A stretch of DNA of 64,000 nucleotides from Sipunculus nudus. Lineage: Eukaryota; Annelida; Sipuncula; Golfingiida; Sipunculidae. The translations under genes were made by a program, and so were the position numbers. A model generated the notes under the pieces. The model did not search any database, had not been told where the DNA came from, and saw only the letters and a program-made list of their open reading frames with translations. The stretch spans positions 6,820,979 through 6,884,978 of the forward strand of contig CM049321.1 of assembly GCA_026874595.1 (NCBI GenBank), read 5' to 3'. Below, piece by piece: positions 12,901-24,722 of this stretch; within the stretch, counting starts at the first letter, position 1; the number at the start of each line of letters is the position of its first letter.

Positions 12901-15900
12901 TGAAACTTTGATGTGTTTATTTTTATGGAATTTTGTTGTGTTAGTCTATTTGAATTTAATTGTTTTTAAACATGAAATTTTGTTGGGTTTGTGTTTGTTG
13001 TGTGTGGGAAGAATGTTATGTTTTACCTAATGAAATATTGTAATGTATATTTAATCAAATTTGCTGTGTTTGGGTTGAGAGAATACTGTTGGATTTATGC
13101 AGATTGAACTTTGTTGGGTTGATGTTTGTGTTTGTTTTGAGTGAGCTGAATGAATGTTGTTATGTTTTACCTAATGAAATGTTGTTGTGTTTATTTTGAT
13201 GAAATATTGTTGTGTTTGGGTTGAGGGAATACTGTTGGATTTATGCACATTGAACTAATATTGTTGGGTTGATGTTTGTGTTTGTTGTGCTTTGGCTGAA
13301 TGAATGTTGTTATGTTTTATCTTATGAAATTTTGTTGTTTTTGTTTTGATGGAATTTACTTGTGTTTGGGTTGAGGGAATATTGTTGTATTTATGCAGAT
13401 TGAACCTTGTTGGGTTAATGTTTGTGATTGCTGTGTATGGGCTGCATGAATGTTTATTTTTATCTAATGAAATATTGTTGTATTTATTTTCATGGAATTT
13501 TTTTTTTTAGGCTATTTGAATTTTATTGTTTTTAGACAAATGAAATTTTTTTAGGTTTGTGTTTGTTGTGTGTGGGCAGAATGAATGTTAATTTTTATCT
13601 ACTGAAATATTGTTGTTTATTTGATGGAATTTTGTTGATTTAGGTTATTGGAATTTTTTTGTTTCTAGACAGATGAAATTTTGTTGGGTTGATGTTTGTG
13701 TTTGTTGCGTGAGGGCTGAAAGAATGTTGTTGTGTTTTATCTTATGAAATTTTGATGTGTTTATTTTGGTGGAATTTTGTTGTGTTTGGGTTGAGGGAAC
13801 ACTGTTGGATTAATAGTCTTTTGAACTTTGTTGGGTTGATGTTTGTTTTGTGTGAGCTGAATGAATCTTGTTCTGTTTTATCTAATGAAATATTGTTGTG
13901 TTTATTTTGATGGAATTGTGTTGTGTTTAGGCAATTCGAATTTTATTGTTTTTAGAAAGATGAAAGTTTGTTGGGTTTGTGTTTGTTGTGTGTGGGCTGA
14001 ATGAATGTTAATTTTTATCTACTGAAATATTGTTGTTTATTTTGATGGAATTTTGTTATGTTTGGGTTGAGGGAACACTGTTGGATTTATGCAGATTGAA
14101 CTTTGTTGGGTTGATGTTTGTGTTTGTTGTGTTTGGGCTGAATGAATGTTGTTATGTTTTACTTAATGAAATTTTGTTGTGTTTATTTTGGTGGAATTTT
14201 GTTGTGTTTGGGTTGAGGGAACACTGATGGATTAATATTCAGTTTGAACTTTGTTGGGTTGATGTTTGTGTTTGTTTTGTGTGAGCTGAATGAATCTTGT
14301 TATGTTTTATCTAATAAAATATTGTTGTGTTTGTTTTGATGGAATTTTGTTGTGTTATGGTTGAGGGAACACTGTTGGATTTATGCAGACTGAACTTTGT
14401 TGGGTTGATGTTTGTGTTTGTTTTGTGTCAGCTGAATGAATGTTGTTATGTTATATCTAGTGAAATATTGTTGTATTTATTTTCATGGAATTTTGTTTTT
14501 TTTAGGCTATTTGAATTTTATTGTTTTTAGACAAATGAAATTTTTTTAGGTTTGTGTTTGTTGTGTGTGGGCAGAATGAATGTTAATTTTTTTCTACTGA
14601 AATATTGTTGTTTATTTGATGGAATTTTGTTGATTTAGGTTATTGGAATTTTATTGTTTTTAGACAGATGAAATTTTGTTGGGTTGATGTTTGTGTTTGT
14701 TGCGTGAGGGCTGAAAGAATGTTGTTGTGTTTTATCTTATGAAATTTTGATGTGTTTATTTTGGTGGAATTTTGTTGTGTTTGGGTTGAGGGAACACTGT
14801 TGGATTAATATTCAGTTTGAACTTTGTTGGGTTGATGTTTGTTTTGTGTGAGCTGAATGAATCTTGTTCTGTTTTATCTAATGAAATATTGTTGTGTTTA
14901 TTTTGATGGAATTGTGTTGTGTTTAGGCAATTCGAATTTTATTGTTTTTAGAAAGATGAAAGTTTGTTGGGTTTGTGTTTGTTGTGTGTGGGCTGAATGA
15001 ATGTTAATTTTTATCTACTGAAATATTGTTGTTTATTTTGATGGAATTTTGTTATGTTTGGGTTGAGGGAACACTGTTGGATTTATGCAGATTGAACTTT
15101 GTTGGGTTGATGTTTGTGTTTGTTGTGTTTGGGCTGAATGAATGTTGTTATGTTTTACTTAATGAAATTTTGTTGTGTTTATTTTGGTGGAATTTTAATG
15201 TGTTTGGGTTGAGGGAACACTGTTGGATTAATATTCAGTTTGAACTTTGTTGGGTTGATGTTTGTGTTTGTTTTGTGTGAGCTGAATGAATCTTGTTATG
15301 TTTTATCTAATGAAATATTGTTGTGTTTGATTTGATGGAATTTTGTTGTGTTATGGTTGAGGAAACACTGTTGGATTTATGCAGACTGAACTTTGTTGGG
15401 TTGATGTTTGTGTTTGTTTTGTGTCAGCTGAATGAATGTTGTTATGTTATATCTACTGAAATATTGTTGTTTATTTGATGGAATTTTGTTGATTTAGGTT
15501 ATTGGAATTTTATTGTTTTTAGACAGATGAAATTTTGTTGGGTTGATGTTTGTGTTTGTTGCGTGAGGGCTGAAAGAATGTTGTTGTGTTTTATCTTATG
15601 AAATTTTGATGTGTTTATTTTGGCGGAATTTTGTTGTGTTTGGGTTGAGGGAACACTGTTGGATTAATATTCATTTGAACTTTGTTGGGTTGATGTTTGT
15701 TTTGTGTGAGCTGAATGAATCTTGTTCTGTTTTATCTAATGAAATATCGTTGTGTTTATTTTGATGGAATTGTGTTGTGTTTAGGCAATTCGAATTTTAT
15801 TGTTTTTAGAAAGATGAAAGTTTGTTGGGTTTGTGTTTGTTGTGTGTGGGCTGAATGAATGTTAATTTTTATCTACTGAAATATTGTTGTTTATTTTGAT

Positions 15901-18115
15901 GGAATTTTGTTATGTTTGGGTTGAGGGAACACTGTTGGATTTATGCAGATTGAACTTTGTTGGGTTGATGTTTGTGTTTGTTGTGTTTGGGCTGAATGAA
16001 TGTTGTTATGTTTTACTTAATGAAATTTTGTTGTGTTTATTTTGGTGGAATTTTGTTGTGTTTGGGTTGAGGGAACACTGATGGATTAATATTCAGTTTG
16101 AACTTTGTTGGGTTGATGTTTGTGTTTGTTTTGTGTGAGCTGAATGAATCTTGTTATGTTTTATCTAATAAAATATTGTTGTGTTGGTTTTGATGGAATT
16201 TTGTTGTGTTATGGTTGAGGGAACACTGTTGGATTTATGCAGACTGAACTTTGTTGGGTTGATGTTTGTGTTTGTTTTGTGTCAGCTGAATGAATGTTGT
16301 TATGTTATATCTAATGAAATATTGCTGTGTTTGTTTTGATGGAATTTTGTTGTGTTTAGGCTATTCAAATTTTATTGTTTTTAGACAGATGAAATTTTGT
16401 TGGGTTTCTGTTTGTTGTGTGTGATCTGAATGAATGTTGTTTCGTTTTATGTAATGAAACTTTGATGTGTTTATTTTGATGGAATTTTGTTGTGTTGAGG
16501 CTATTTGAATTTAATTGTTTTTAAACATATAAAATAGTTGGGTTTGTGTTTGTTGTGTGTGGGAAGAATGAATGTTGTTATGTTTTATCTAATGATGAAA
16601 TATTGTTATGTTTATTTAATCAAATTTTGTTATGTTTGGGTTGAGGGAACACTGTTGGATTTATGCAGATTGAACTTTGTTTGGTTGATGTTTGTGTTTG
16701 TTTTGTGACAGCAGAATGAATCTTGTTATGTTTTATCTTATGAAATTGGTTGTATTTGTTTTGATGGAATTTTATTGTGTTTGGGTTGAGGGAATATTGT
16801 TGTATTTATGCAGATTGAACTTTGTTGGGTTAATGTTTGTGTTTGCTGTGTATGGGCTGCATGAATGTTAATTTTTATCTAATGAAATATTGTTGTATTT
16901 ATTTTCATGGAATTTTGTTTTTTTAGGCTATTTGAATTTTATTGTTCTAGACAAATGATATTTTTTTAGGTTTGTGTCTGTTGTGTGTGGGCAGAATGAA
17001 TGTTGTTATGTTTTATCTTATGAAATATTGTTATGTTTATTTAATCAAATTATGTTGTGTTTGGGATTGAGGGAATACTGTTGGATTTATGCAGATTGAA
17101 CTTTGTTGGGTTGATGTTTGTGTTTGTTGTGTTTGGGCTGAATGAATATTGTTATGTTTTACTTAATGAAATTTTGTTGTGTTAATTTTGGTGGAATTTT
17201 GTTGTGTTTGGGTTGAGGGAACACTGTTGGATTTATATTCAGTTTGAACTTTGTTGGGTTGATGTTTGTGTTTGTTTTGTGTGAGCTGAATGAATCTTGT
17301 TATGTTTTATCTACTGAAATATTGTTGTGTTTGTTTTGATGGAATTTTCTTGTGTTTGGGTTGAGGGAATATTGTTGTACTTATGCAGATTGAACTTTGT
17401 TGGGTTAATGTTTGTGTTTGCTGTGTATGGGCTGAATGAATGTTAATTTTTATCTAATGAAATATTGTTGTGTTTATTTTGATGGAATTTTGTTGTTTTA
17501 GGCTATTTGAATTTTATTGTTTTAGACAGATGTAATTTTGTTGGGTTTGTGTTTGTTGTGTGTGGGCTGAATGAATGTTGTTATGTTTTATCTAATGAAA
17601 AATTATTATGTTTATTTAATCGAATTTTGTTGTGTTTATGTTGAGTGAATTTTGTTTTGCTTATGCTGAGAAAATGTTGTTTTTTTTATGCTTAATGTTT
17701 TTGTTTTTAGACTTGTTGTATTTTTTAGTATTTATTTCGAATGAATTTTATTGTTTAGGCTGATGGAGATTGTTGTATTTATGCAGATTGAATCTTGATT
17801 GAATTTTGGCTGAATGGATTTTGATGTGTTTATTCTCCTTGAATTTTGTGTTTATAAGGCTAATGGAAATTTGTGTTAATGCTGATGGAATTTTGTTGTG
17901 ATTTATCTAAAGAAATGTTGTTGTTAATGCTGATTGATTTTTGTTGTATTTATGCTGATCGGATTTTATTGTGTTAAGGCTGATGGAATATTGTTATATT
18001 TATGCAGATTGAACTTTGTAGGGTTGATGTTTGTGTGTTTGGTCTGAATGAATTTTGTTGATTATTCTGATAGAATTTTGTGTTTATAAATTTATATAGG
18101 CTGATTGAATCTTGT
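10000..18115 (+). repeat. T/G-rich, C-poor satellite (units ~118-146 bp)
   Basis: Over eight kilobases of degenerate tandem repeats with almost no cytosine on the plus strand. Typical blocks are 'TTTATCTAATGAAATATTG', 'GATGGAATTTTGTTGTGTT', 'GGTTGAGGGAACACTG', 'TTTATGCAGATTGAAC' and 'GGGCTGAATGAATG'. An alternative block, 'GGCTATTTGAATTTTATTG', replaces part of the unit in some copies. Left and right ends are more diverged than the centre. The right end abuts the terminal part of a Penelope-like element. Open stretches in the array are artefacts. Confidence 0.95.
13640..16330 (+). repeat. Higher-order blocks (~860-1000 bp) in the T/G satellite
   Basis: The same series of variants, including 'TTGCGTGAGGGCTGAAAGAA' followed later by 'GGCAATTCGAATTTTATTG', recurs at about 13.7, 14.7 and 15.5 kb. 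Nearly identical open stretches begin at 14030, 15026 and 15884 (spacing 996 and 858 bp), with an older copy at 11452. This shows block-wise homogenisation of several-unit segments. Confidence 0.8.
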
Positions 18116-18117
18116 TG

Positions 18118-18540
18118 TAAAGGTTAGTAAAATTTTCAACTCTGGGACTTACATTGTACGTAGCTATAGCTACATATCACACGGTCATCCTCAGCAGGCT
18201 GGTGTGCTTGCCAATGCTCAGGTGTTGTCACACGACCACAGAGATCATGTGACAACAAGTGGTTGTTAATCTGTGGAAGTTTCAGGTTCCAGTTACGGTT
18301 TAGGGCAGGTCGGTGTTGTTGGAGGTTGAGTGCTTCCTTTACCTTTCTCCTGACATCAACTCAACCTGAATCCATGATCTTAACAGGATCCCACTGAATA
18401 GTGTCCCGCATCCCTCTGGTGTTAATAAATAGTAGACACGGTTTGTTTTCGATGTTCCTGGGTTTATTTTCCCAGTGGAATGTGGTCTCATCGAGGTAGT
18501 CCTTTCCACAGTCACCACACTGGATGTCATAGATAGCACC
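18118..18540 (-). pseudogene. Penelope-like element fragment, GIY-YIG endonuclease and 3' end
   Basis: Read on the minus strand, 18540 to about 18360 encodes a GIY-YIG-like start (GAIYDIQCGDCGKDYLDET) and downstream residues ending IQWDPVKIMDSG, then a stop. A region resembling the C-terminal KVKEAL...RPALNR segment of Penelope-like proteins follows down to about 18255. The last ~140 bp match the 3' end of the second copy at 22395-22545 in inverted orientation. The copy is 5'-truncated, and it is interrupted just before the GIY motif by the element at 18541-20572. Function is lost. Confidence 0.75.
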
Positions 18541-20572
18541 TACCGTAAAATCTCCACTTAAAACCGCACTTCCGATTAAAACCGCACCCAGACTTCGCCG
18601 AAATTCCAGGCGAGACACCGCGAGGGGCTCAAATACTAAGAACCCCCCTTTAAAACCGCACCAACTTTCGCTACGGAATGATTTGACAAAAGACAATCAA
18701 GCAATCATCTAGAAATGAACACGCGTAGGGTGCGACTCTGCCATTCCTGTCCACTTTAAAAATTCCTTGGGCATTTTATTTAAACACAGCATAACCCTTC
18801 TTGCAGGGTCACTCAAGCATGAAGTTTGGGAAGACGTAAGGGCCGGTGAACCTCTGCCTGTTTATACAGATTTTATATTCCGTGCCGTATTCTTGTTTGC
18901 TACTGATTTGTCATTATATTTTGGAAAAAATATTCTGCTGATCCATTTCAAGTCAATTTATATTTTAATTCTAAAAGTAATATTTTGAAATCTTAATTTC
19001 TGATGAAAATTCCATTTTCTGGAATTACTCGGAAGATTCAAATCATTTTCAAAGCGGTTACTTCGGTATTATCTTCGTCACATCGTACGTTGACATCGCT
19101 CCATGTCACAATTTGCTGGTGCGTTTGAAAACATCGCTGGTCAACTTAACTAAATATCAAAGTAACTGAAGTTACCTTTTCGAGATACGCACGTATAGGA
19201 AACATGACGCTTGAAAACGAGTGAATATAATGTAAAATTAAAGTGGCCAGTTTTTTTCCTGAAGAAAGTTTCCGTGTGGAGAGCCATTTTGTCAAGGCAG
19301 TGTTCGCGCAAGGCACGCTGGGACGAAATAGGTGGCTGTTCTATTTACCACCCACCGCGTACAGCCGTTCAAAATATTCTTAGCAGAATACCGGGGTGTT
19401 TCAGCACATGGCGGCACTCAAACTTGATTTTAAAACGATCGTCTGCCATTGTGTGACTCTTTACGATGTCAGCTTTTATTCATTTTACATTTTAAACAAA
19501 TAATCATTGCTAAATAATGCCGCAAATGGGTTTAAAGTGGGCTTTTATTTCAATTTTGCTTGACCATGCCCAACGAAGTGGACCGCTGTGTGTAACAGCA
19601 GGGTTGTTGTTAGCCGTAGCACCCGTCCTCTCTTACTACGCTACGCTGTGCGAGAGCCCTAGAAGATGATTTGAGGAAACTGGAGACATTCCACATGACA
19701 ATTAAATTCTTATATTTCGTCTGAAAATGTCGTATTCGTTAAGAAATAAAGATATTCTTATCAAATACGCATATAACATACCACTTAGACAGTGCTTGTC
19801 CACTTTAAATGTTGATTAGAAGAATATGTATTATCCTAATAAACGGTGATACACGGGGAACGATGTCTGCTCTGGGTTTTCCCCCAGCCACGGCTGGCCG
19901 GCAGCCGCCTGTGTAACCAGTGGTAACGGGCCTTGTTGGCTCAGCGAGCAAAGGTCACGTAGTTCATTTTTTCAGATTCTGAGACAGTTTCAAGCGCAAT
20001 GGTTGCAAAGTTGTAAAAGTGAGTCTTGTTTACATACTAAAACATAATATTTAGCTGAATTTCTTGGTCATTCGAATAAAGTACTATATCTCCCTTAGAT
20101 TACTTAAAGTTTCCTTGTAATAAACGCACTATTTGATTTTACACGATTTTTTTCCCGACAAGGGTTTGAAGTTCTCCAGTTTACTCTGAAGCTTTTTATG
20201 CGGCGGTATCCAGAGTCCTGGATACCGCCGCATTTAATGCAGTTAGGTTGTTGTAAACGTATTATTTGGTGACAATTACCAAGATTTTATAACAAGTTAT
20301 ATATCACACGAAAACTAATCAGCAATATTTAATTTATAAATAAAAAATAATCGTAAATAATACATTTACACACGGCTCCCATGCATGCTAAGAACAGTCT
20401 TCGAAAGTTTCAATATTATCGCCCACGCGCCGGCCCAAAAACGATGTCTGCCAGGAAGATATTCAGGAAACCCTTCTAGTATAAACCGCACAGTGCTTTC
20501 AGGAAATCAACCTGATTTCAAGATTTTGAATTTCTTGATTAAACCGCGGTTTTAAGTGGAGATTTTACGGTA
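18541..20572. mobile_element. 2-kb TA-flanked element with 27-bp perfect inverted termini
   Basis: The first 27 bases (18541-18567, starting TACCGTAAAATCTCC) are the exact reverse complement of 20546-20572. If the outer TA is taken as the target duplication, this is a non-autonomous Tc1/mariner-like element with CCGTAAAATC termini. The motif TTAAAACCGCAC recurs near both ends. GC content is higher than in the surroundings. No transposase ORF is visible; short ORFs inside (for example 18767-18988 and 19211-19456) match nothing I recognise. Removing it joins the Penelope-like reading frame on the minus strand, which supports a real insertion. Confidence 0.85.
20198..20233. other. Perfect 16-bp hairpin with 4-nt loop
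   Basis: ATGCGGCGGTATCCAG is followed by AGTC and then its exact reverse complement. It lies inside the 2-kb TA-flanked element about 340 bp from its right end. It could be a folding or protein-binding site of the element; no function is known. Confidence 0.9.
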
Positions 20573-20589
20573 CTTTCTGTGAACCCATC

Positions 20590-22545
20590 AGGCAGACATC
20601 CTTGGACAAATAGTGGGAAATACAAAGCACCACATGAAGAACAGTGGAGGGTTTGTGAAGAAGATCAGCGACTGGTTATCCCACCAATACAAGAGATGGT
20701 TTCATTCGATGTGAGTACCCTGTTCACAAGTATCCTAGTCATTGACCCAGTTACAGCTACTCAGAAACACATGGAGAGGGATGATACCTGGAAGACCCAT
20801 ACAACGCTTGCATAGATGATGTCATACAGCTGTTAGAGATATTATGTTTGTCTACCACAAATTTTATAAACAAGGGGGCATTCTTCAAACAGATCAAGGA
20901 AGCAGCAATGAGGTCATCGGTATCACCTATCATTGCCAGCACCTACATGGAAGCTGTCAAACAAGAAGCCATCGCCTCAACAACATCACCCCTAAAGATC
21001 TGCATGGCTCGGTATGTATATGATACATTCACAGTGCTCCACCAGTATGACTTTGAACTGTTTACTGACCATCTGAACACCAGGGACCCCAATATCCAGT
21101 TTACGAGTAAGTTGGAGGAGGAAAGAAAATTGTTGTTTTTAGACACCCTAATTCACCAACAGGAGGATGGGACTATAAAAAGAAGTGTCTACAGGTAAGC
21201 CACATATACCGACCAGTAATAGAAGACTTAGTCTCATCACACTCTGTTCCAAGGAACACAGATTTTACACAGTGTCCAAGGAAGAAGACCACTTAGGGAA
21301 AGGACCAGACCGTCAAGCATTAAGAGCCACTGGTTTCGCAAACTGGGAAATTAAGGCATCATCATGAAAGAGGATAACAGCTACAAAAGAAAGAACTTCC
21401 ACCAGGAAAAACAGACTTGATGATAGACTTATTATTTGTGAAGAACACATCAGAGAACTCCAGAGAATCTTCCGGAAATACGATATTCAAGGGTTCAACA
21501 AACCAGCCAGCACATTGAGATCCATCCTGGTAAGGCCCAAGGGAAAGATGAAACTCATCAAGAATACAGAAACCATCTATGACATCCAGCATGGTGACTG
21601 TGGAAAGCACTAACCTGACTGATGATGTTTTAATTTGCTTTGTTGAGCAGCTACAGGTTGCTGTAGTCTTGACTACAGCCCTGAACTCTCGATTTTTAGA
21701 TTTAAGTTGTTTTTCGCTTGTCTAGCAGCTACAGGGTGCTGTAGTCAAGACCCCAGCCCTGTGTGCTCCTTAAGCATAGTTCACAGAGCCAATAGACGTG
21801 ATGCCACCAAGCCAAGGAGAAAGCCGCGAGAGACCGCCACTGAATAGCCATTTATACTTGCAGTTTTGGCCATTTAGACCATATTAGCAAGTTTTTTCGT
21901 CATAAGCGAGCCCTGTGGTTCCTTTAAGCATAATTTTGATACGCCAATAGACGTGATGCCACCAAGCCAAGCAGGGAGTCGAACTGTCACCGTTTTACTA
22001 GAACCAGGGACTGAGGAAAGCAACAGCACCCACACCCACAAAGCCCCAAGCGGGTCATGCACCGGAACCTGTCCAAGCAGCAGAAACCAGCCAATCCAGG
22101 GATCTATACTCGATCATAAAAGACTCTAATGAGCGGTCACTAATTACGTTATAAGCGAAAGCACTACCCTTGGGAGACCACTCATCCACTGGGAAAACAA
22201 ATCCAGAAACATCAAAAACAAGCTACGTCCACCGTTTATGAAAACCAGGGGAATGCCAGACACCAGAAGCAGTGAGATACTATAGATTTGGATTCAGTTG
22301 ATGTCAAGAGAAAGGTGAGGAGGCTCTCAACATCCAACACAACTGACCTGCCCTAAAGCATGACCTGGGCCTGTAACTTCCACAGATTTACAACCACTTA
22401 TTGTTATATGATCCCTGTGGTCACCTGACAACACCTGAGCCTTGTCAAGCACGTCAGTCTGCTGAGGATGACCATGTGATATGTAGTTATAGCTACGTAC
22501 AATGTAAGTCCCAGAGTTGATAATTTTACTTACATTAACAACAAA
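20590..22545 (+). pseudogene. Penelope-like element fragment: reverse transcriptase plus GIY-YIG remnant
   Basis: From about 20590 the plus strand encodes a decayed Penelope-like reverse transcriptase. Signs are MVSFDVSTLFTSI near 20700, a 'AAMRSSVSPIIASTYME' region near 20910, RYVYDTF near 21015, FLDTLIHQQEDGT near 21140 and a VYR*-type break at 21198. The catalytic YVDD motif reads YVYD, so the first aspartate is lost. Frameshifts occur near 20815 and elsewhere. A GIY-YIG start (TIYDIQHGDCGK) at 21574-21610 is split by an insertion (21613-22156) and resumes near 22170 with an 'HWENKSRNIKNK' stretch like the left copy. The 3' end runs into satellite at 22546. The copy is inactive. Confidence 0.85.
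21613..22156 (+). mobile_element. 544-bp insertion (family X) with 10-bp target duplication
   Basis: GAAAGCACTA occurs at 21603-21612 and again at 22157-22166, bracketing the insert, and the Penelope-like frame resumes after it. The insert holds two partly repeated halves, each with CCAATAGACGTGATGCCACC, plus 'GCAGCTACAGG..GCTGTAGTC' phrases. A related copy lies inverted at 54680-55010. The target duplication length suits a retroposed element. I do not recognise the family. Confidence 0.75.
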
Positions 22546-22850
22546 ATTCAATCAGCCTAAACACAAAATTCTGTCAGAATAAACAACAGAATTCATTCAG
22601 CCCTAACAGACAAATATTAACCCAACGAAGTTCAGTCTGCATAAATACAACAATATTCCATCAGCCTAAACACAACAAAATCCAGTCAGCATAAACACAA
22701 CAACATTCAATCAGCATTAACAACAACATTTCTTTAGATAAAAAACAACTAAATTCCATTAGCCTAAACGCAAAATTCCATGAGAATAAACACAACAAAA
22801 TCCATTCAGCCAAAACCCAATCAAAATTCAATCAGCATGTGATAGGGTCA
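22546..22850 (-). repeat. T/G satellite in inverted orientation
   Basis: C/A-rich units such as 'TCAGCCTAAACACAA', 'AGTCTGCATAAATACAACAA' and 'TTAACCCAACGAAGTTCAGT' are reverse complements of the satellite at 10-18 kb. It directly follows the 3' end of the plus-strand Penelope-like copy. Confidence 0.9.
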
Positions 22851-23095
22851 AAAGCTACAGCTATGTCAAATGTAAGTCCCCAAGCAGAGAATTTTACTAA
22901 CCTTTATGGAATCAACAGAAAATTTTTTTCTTATTTAGTTCAAATTTTGTTATCTTTATGCTGATACAAAATTTGTTGTGTTTGGGCCGATGAAATATTG
23001 TTGTGTTTCTGCTAATTGAATTTTGTTGTGTCTTTATGCTGAGTGAATTTTGTTGTGTTTATGCTGAGTGAATTTTTTTGTATTTACTTTCAAGT
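22840..23095 (+). repeat. Third copy of Penelope-like terminus plus T/G satellite remnant
   Basis: 22845-22912 repeats, with changes, the terminal segment 'AGCTACGTACAATGTAAGTC...' seen at 22488-22540. Then 22960-23095 returns to plus-orientation T/G units (TTATGCTGAGTGAATTTTG twice). Confidence 0.75.
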
Positions 23096-24640
23096 TGTTT
23101 TAATATGCAAATCTGATGCAGAAACAAGTTGCACTATCTCAATAATTTATTCAAGGATCTCCATTAATTAAAGGTAACTTAATATTCCCATGCAAAAATG
23201 CTTTCCTAGTTAAGTTGTGAGGTAGCGGTTAGTTAACTGCTAGTTTATGGCTAGTTAGCCGTGTGCTTGCCGTTGGCTAACTGTTAACTGAAGATTTCAC
23301 TTGAGAACTTCAGTAAGCAGCCTAAATCTCAAGTTGGCAGTGCTTAGCAGTTACTTAGCAAATGAAGTGGATCACAAAGCAACTGGTTAACAGCTTAAAT
23401 TAGATCTAGCCACTACTTGAGACTCTCTTAGCGACTGGTTTACAGCAATACAAGGATGCTTGAATCGACTTGAGATTCACTTAGCAAATTTTTAAAGCCT
23501 TACTGAGAGCTTAGCATCTACTTGAAACCTTGATAAGAAGAAAGTCATTTCCTGTCTTACTCTGCTGTGATTGGCTTGACTGATTTTGGAGGGAAAAGCA
23601 ACCATCTTTACAAAATTATGAAAAGGGGCATTGCTAGCTCTTGTAAAAATATGAAGATCTGTGCCAAGGATCCCAAGAGGGAGTAACATTCAACAAATCC
23701 AGCATGTTTAGAGGACTCATTGGATTAATTAGAACAATTACAATCACTTGATGGGAGGAGCAGGAGAGGTAATTTATGTTACCACTAGTAAGTTTGAACT
23801 ACATAGCATGGACCAGTGCTGACCAGCACAGATACGAGTGATTTTTCATCAAGTAATTTTATATATTGAACTTTGTCTTAAGAACTGTAATCTTAACATC
23901 ATCTACCTTAAGTTAATAGATCTCTGTTACCAATTTCATCATTTTAATTTATTTGTTTATACAGCCACATGATAACTATCATTTCTTGTATTAAATTTCA
24001 GTCGACTGGCTACAATACAGCTTATTAATTGGTATACAAGTTTGTCCAAAACCCATTTAAGGGTCATACCATTATTTATTTGTTCATTATAGAGAGAAAT
24101 TAAATCTCTTTCTGCAAATATGTACTGGTTTAAAAAAATGGAATCTACTTAATGAACCTAAGTTGTTAAGAGGCTGAAAAGCTGTAAAGAAGCTGCAAAG
24201 CTGTAAAGAATCGGCACAGAGCAAGGAAGTATTATCAGTCTACAGACCACTAAAAACATGGTGTTGCATTGTGCATCCTGCCAAAATTTTAAACATGTGA
24301 CAATATTTGGGTAATCGCTGTTCTGATAAGTTTTTATAACGCTTTCAGCTCACTGCTGTGAGTAATGTATTAGTTTGTTTATCTATAAGCTGTCAGCAAA
24401 CACGTTCATGCGCCAATTTAAATAAAAAGATACAACGTAACTAATTAAGGTCATTGGCTGCAATTAGGTGAGAAAGTTGTAATGTCAATATTTGCAAAAT
24501 TCTCTTTGCAAAACACTTTTTCGTCTGACTTAATTGCCATTAAAAGAGTAAATGTCCTTGTTAAATGTGTTTGAATTATTGTGGCGGCCCCCCCCCACTT
24601 GTTACAAACACGTACGTGAATATAAACAAAACGAGCAGAC
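23096..24640. other. Mostly unique intergenic sequence upstream of CASD1
   Basis: There is no gene or strong repeat. 23210-23530 holds loosely repeated 'CTTAGC' and 'ACTTGAGA' phrases, and 24170-24215 repeats 'AAGCTGTAAAGAA'. A C-run lies at 24589-24597. Confidence 0.5.
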
Positions 24641-24676
24641 CATGTACCGGGGGTTCGGTGTTCTCTGGTGGGTTTG

Positions 24677-24685
24677 TATAAAAGG
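24677..24685 (+). promoter_or_regulatory. TATA-box candidate for CASD1
   Basis: TATAAAAGG lies about 240 bp before the CASD1 start codon, so transcription might start near 24705-24715. The placement is plausible but only a motif match. Confidence 0.5.
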
Positions 24686-24722
24686 CCCCGGGGTATTATA
24701 TTCAGTTAATTAGTGTCTTAAA

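Noticed and set aside
11452-16081. Hydrophobic plus-strand ORFs (MLFILMEFCYVWVEG type)
   Set aside because: They follow the T/G satellite units; T-rich codons give Phe/Leu/Val runs. No gene evidence.
20579-21367. Reverse transcriptase ORFs as a host gene
   Set aside because: Penelope-like retroelement with a mutated catalytic motif, frameshifts and stops.
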